From NCBI GenBank assembly GCA_937892815.1, contig CALBHZ010000084.1, positions 1 through 7,421 on the forward strand: a stretch of 7,421 nucleotides of DNA, in the 5' to 3' direction. The stretch comes from an uncultured archaeon (GTDB lineage Archaea; Thermoproteota; Nitrososphaeria; Conexivisphaerales; CALBHZ01). Under the pieces are notes generated by a model. The model saw only the letters and a program-made list of their open reading frames with translations, did not search any database and was not told where the DNA came from. The stretch's first letter is position 1. Every line of letters starts with the position of its first letter. Positions 5,868-7,421 of this stretch are shown one piece after another. The position numbers and the translations under genes are program-made.

Positions 5868-5879
5868 TCATAAAAATGA
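5868..5879 (-). promoter_or_regulatory. TATA-like box for the GTPase gene
   Basis: CATTTTTATGAT-like sequence on the minus strand lies within a very AT-rich tract (5850-5895). A start site about 26 bases downstream would be near 5847 and give a short leader with the ribosome binding site. The tract holds several alternative TATA-like words, so the exact box is uncertain. Confidence 0.4.
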
Positions 5880-5893
5880 TTATTATTTATTAT

Positions 5894-6140
5894 ATGTATA
5901 TCGCTACCTTAGTTTTCGGAATTTATGAAGAGGGAAGGGCTTTACCTCTACAGCTTTCGCTATGTTGGTGGGTTCTGGATATCGGCTGGATAGGCCTTAT
6001 TAGCTTCATCCTCGCTGTATGGCTTATGGCGTTTGCCGTTCAATAGCGTTATTTTCTCGCTTACCGGCTTAATATTGTTGCTAATTGGATGTACGTCTGC
6101 TCTCGCTGAGCTTTTGAACTCCGTTCATTTCATAGGTTAG
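5894..6140 (+). pseudogene. Possible frameshifted small membrane protein; otherwise empty stretch 5822-6178
   Basis: No convincing gene lies between 5822 and 6178. Two hydrophobic frames overlap here. One runs from ATG 5894 to a TAG at 6044-6046 and contains WIGLISFILAVWLMAFAV. The other, shifted by +1, is open from 5994 to a TAG at 6138-6140 and contains SVIFSLTGLILLLIGCTSAL. Joined by one frameshift they would give a protein of about 81 residues with two or more membrane segments. An AT-rich TATA-like word near 5861-5870 is spaced for a leaderless start at 5894. There is no ribosome binding site and no recognisable family, so this may be non-coding. The complementary strand has a longer hydrophilic open frame but no start codon. 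Confidence 0.2.
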
Positions 6141-6161
6141 TTGAGAAAACCTACAGGCTTT

Positions 6162-6169
6162 AGGGAGGA
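6162..6169 (+). promoter_or_regulatory. Ribosome binding site AGGGAGGA for the 46-residue gene
   Basis: AGGGAGGA ends 9 bases before the ATG at 6179. It directly follows an in-frame TAG, so the short frame cannot extend upstream and this ATG is the only plausible start. Confidence 0.5.
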
Positions 6170-6178
6170 TTTAAAACG

Positions 6179-6319
6179 ATGACGCTTAGAGAATGGAAAG
6201 AGTTCTTCGAGAATTTAGGGTTAATTGAGGTTAAGAAATTAAATGGCTATGCAGTATTTAGAATTAGTGATAAGGGGTTAAAGGTTATTAATAATTTACA
6301 ACAGTTACTTAGGCATTAA
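6179..6319 (+). CDS. Short winged-helix domain fragment (46 residues)
   Basis: The peptide looks like the second half of an archaeal winged-helix DNA-binding domain: a helix WKEFFENLGLIEVKK followed by the wing NGYAVFRISDKGLKVINNL. The first helices of the usual domain are absent and a stop codon precedes the start, so it is either a degenerate remnant or a minimal stand-alone protein. A good ribosome binding site argues that it is translated. It lies at the point where base composition changes (about 6110-6200), and its 5' part may have been lost at a recombination or assembly junction. It is followed after 42 bases by a 111-residue gene on the same strand. Any regulatory target is unknown. 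Confidence 0.5.
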   Translation: MTLREWKEFFENLGLIEVKKLNGYAVFRISDKGLKVINNLQQLLRH

Positions 6320-6361
6320 CTTAATTAATGCAACGTCACAGAAGTTCTTGAGGGGTGATTA

Positions 6362-6697
6362 TTGAGGGTTAGGGTCTTAAGGAATGAGGATGTTAGTAAA
6401 ATTATAGCCTTTATACCTCCTCGCCATATACATACACGTGTAGCTTTATTCATAGGTGATGATGTTTTAATACTTCAGCAAGCAACTGTAGATGCTTTAA
6501 TCAGGGCATATGCATCAGTAGCTTTACACCCTACTAGGAGGGCTATTGAGTTAACTAGTGTTAAGCTCTTTAAGGGTGCTAGGAAAGACGGTTTTGCTGA
6601 GTATCAATTAATTGAGTCAGGGAGACCTGAGGATGAGGTTTTAAATGAGATTACTAAGTTATACTACGGTGATGAGACCCGCGCGTCAGATAGTTGA
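6362..6697 (+). CDS. Conserved-looking archaeal protein of unknown function (111 residues)
   Basis: The frame begins with TTG at 6362, just after GGGGTGA, a ribosome binding site at close spacing; an in-frame TGA at 6356 rules out anything longer. The protein is soluble, with a regular alternation of strands and helices: VRVLRNEDVSKIIAFIPP, HTRVALFIGDDVLILQQATVDALIRAYASVALHPTRRAIELTSVKLF, then GFAEYQLIE. The central part (ATVDALIRAY, HPTRRAIEL, FAEYQLIE) looks strongly constrained and I have the impression of a small archaeal family, but I cannot name it or give a function. The last ten codons are embedded in a C/D box sRNA candidate, and its TGA stop is part of the C' box. An HD phosphohydrolase gene follows about 100 bases downstream. 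Confidence 0.75.
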   Translation: MRVRVLRNEDVSKIIAFIPPRHIHTRVALFIGDDVLILQQATVDALIRAYASVALHPTRRAIELTSVKLFKGARKDGFAEYQLIESGRPEDEVLNEITKLYYGDETRASDS

Positions 6698-6716
6698 TGA
6701 GACCGCCATCGTCTGA
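6669..6716 (+). ncRNA. C/D box guide sRNA candidate overlapping the end of the 111-residue gene
   Basis: The segment has the layout of an archaeal C/D box sRNA, which guides 2'-O-methylation of rRNA or tRNA by fibrillarin, Nop5 and L7Ae. It shows C box GTGATGA (6669-6675), an 11-base guide, a degenerate D' box CAGA (6687-6690), a 4-base spacer, C' box TGATGA (6695-6700), a 12-base guide (6701-6712) and D box CTGA (6713-6716). Box order and spacings fit the archaeal pattern closely. Predicted complementary targets are ACGAUGGCGGUC for the D guide, with the U as the methylated base, and ACGCGCGGGUC for the D' guide. The terminal stem is weak and D' is imperfect. TTTT follows at 6722-6725. I could not place either target in rRNA from memory. 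Confidence 0.65.
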
Positions 6717-6746
6717 GAATTCTTTTGATTGCCATAGCTATAGAGT

Positions 6747-6757
6747 AACTAATATAC
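6747..6757 (+). promoter_or_regulatory. TATA-like box for the HD-domain gene
   Basis: AACTAATATAC lies about 44 bases before the ATG at 6796, which would give a leader of roughly 15-20 bases. The leader holds GGTTGAG 5 bases before the ATG, a weak ribosome binding site. A short inverted repeat (CCACA at 6763-6767, TGTGG at 6781-6785) lies between them. Confidence 0.35.
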
Positions 6758-6795
6758 CTCTTCCACATCTATACTAGTGGTGTGGTTGAGTTAAG

Positions 6796-7351
6796 ATGGT
6801 TATTGTATCCCCATACCTACTTCAGAAACATATATCTAGTTCTTACCTACTTCAAAAAGTAAGTAAGGTTGTTGAAAATGATGAGGAGATTAATGAGCTT
6901 CTTAAGATGAGTAACGTAATGGCTGTTACAAGGCTTAAGTATAATGACCATGGCATCGTTCATGCTAGGATAGTTGCTGGAGCTTCCTTAGAGCTTATGG
7001 ATTTACTACTTAGGGGAGGTGTTGAACCTACTACATTAAGGGATGGTATTGCTAAGAACCTAGATGAGGTTAAGTTAATTGTTTTCCTAGCTGCTTACCT
7101 TCACGATATAGGTAATTCAATACATAGGGTTAATCACGAATATATAGGTGCTTTATTAGCTAAGGACATCTTAGACAGGGTTTTACGGAATGTACTTGAG
7201 GTATCTGAGAAAAGGCTTTACGGTATTAGACAGGAAATACTGCATGCTATATACGCGACTGAATATCATGTAGAGTGCTTAACAGTTGAATGTAGTGCTA
7301 TTAAGATAGGGGATGGACTTGATATGTCTGAAGGCAGGGCAAGAATACCGT
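6796..7351 (+). CDS. HD-superfamily metal-dependent phosphohydrolase, 3' end cut by adapter
   Basis: The ATG at 6796 opens a frame with 185 genuine residues before the adapter. It is an archaeal HD-domain phosphohydrolase, most like COG3294. The metal-binding pattern is visible: H52/H56 in HGIVHARIV, H103-D104 in AYLHDIGNSIHRVNHE, H150 in EILHAIYATEYH, and D173/D176 in KIGDGLDMSEGRARIP. The last motif closely resembles the ADGTDMxxGRARIPY signature of this family as I remember it, and the single T at 7351 would begin the expected Tyr codon. Perhaps 40-60 residues are missing. The frame stays open through the adapter to the end of the window, so an automatic translation would carry a false 23-residue tail. 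The natural substrate is unknown. It belongs to the CGA/TCG-poor right arm. Confidence 0.88.
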
Positions 7352-7421
7352 CTGTCTCTTATACACATCTCCGAGCCCACGAGACCTCTCTACATCTCGT
7401 ATGCCGTCTTCTGCTTGAAAA
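7352..7421 (+). other. Illumina/Nextera adapter read-through, not genomic
   Basis: CTGTCTCTTATACACATCT (7352-7370) is the Tn5 mosaic end, CCGAGCCCACGAGAC (7371-7385) the read-2 side of the Nextera adapter, CTCTCTAC (7386-7393) an 8-base i7 index (N707 as I remember it), and ATCTCGTATGCC onwards (7394-7417) the P7 flow-cell sequence. Four A follow. This is synthetic DNA left untrimmed at a contig end. Confidence 0.98.

Noticed and set aside
6446..6475. A second GTGATGA (C box-like) at 6446 within the 111-residue gene
   Set aside because: No CTGA follows at guide spacing, so it does not form a C/D sRNA; it is the codons for Gly-Asp-Asp.
1..7351. CRISPR arrays, insertion sequences, tRNA or rRNA genes
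   Set aside because: No regularly spaced repeats, transposase-like frames, terminal inverted repeats or complete tRNA arms were seen on either strand.
7352..7421. In-frame extension of the HD protein by 23 residues
   Set aside because: The sequence is Nextera adapter, so the extension is artificial.

Overview
The window is a piece of an archaeal genome, most likely from a thermophilic member of the Thermoproteota or a related lineage. The evidence is a CTP-dependent (archaeal-type) riboflavin kinase domain, a DRG-type GTPase, a VapBC pair, several leaderless genes with TATA boxes about 25-28 bases before the start codon, and a C/D box guide RNA candidate. Genus cannot be fixed from the sequence. 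The right end is not natural DNA: bases 7352-7421 are an Illumina/Nextera transposon adapter with an 8-base index, so this is the end of a contig from a Nextera library and the last gene is cut there.

Layout. From the left there is a minus-strand block: the 5' part of an unrecognised coiled-coil protein (1-236), a MarC-family membrane protein (364-957), a riboflavin kinase fused to a HAD phosphatase (1011-2090), and a 65-residue unknown protein (2143-2340). Two divergent leaderless promoters lie between 2340 and 2535. A plus-strand block follows: a winged-helix regulator with two C-terminal membrane helices (2535-2969), endonuclease V (3026-3676) and a VapB-VapC toxin-antitoxin pair (3734-4394). 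A DRG-like GTPase with a TGS domain (4655-5821) is on the minus strand. The stretch from 5822 to 6178 has no convincing gene, only two out-of-register hydrophobic frames. The right arm, all on the plus strand, holds a 46-residue winged-helix fragment (6179-6319), a 111-residue unknown protein (6362-6697), a C/D box sRNA candidate (6669-6716) and the start of an HD-superfamily phosphohydrolase (6796 to the adapter).

How the parts relate. Most genes are ordinary archaeal housekeeping (flavin cofactor, DNA repair, ribosome-associated GTPase) plus one toxin-antitoxin module; I see no clear multi-gene system. The items most worth attention are the riboflavin kinase-HAD fusion, the guide RNA that overlaps the stop codon of the 111-residue gene, and a sharp change in base composition near 6110-6200. 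TCG plus CGA trinucleotides number 41 in the GTPase gene but only 8 in the equally long stretch 6180-7351. The right arm may therefore be horizontally acquired DNA or a mis-joined piece of another genome.
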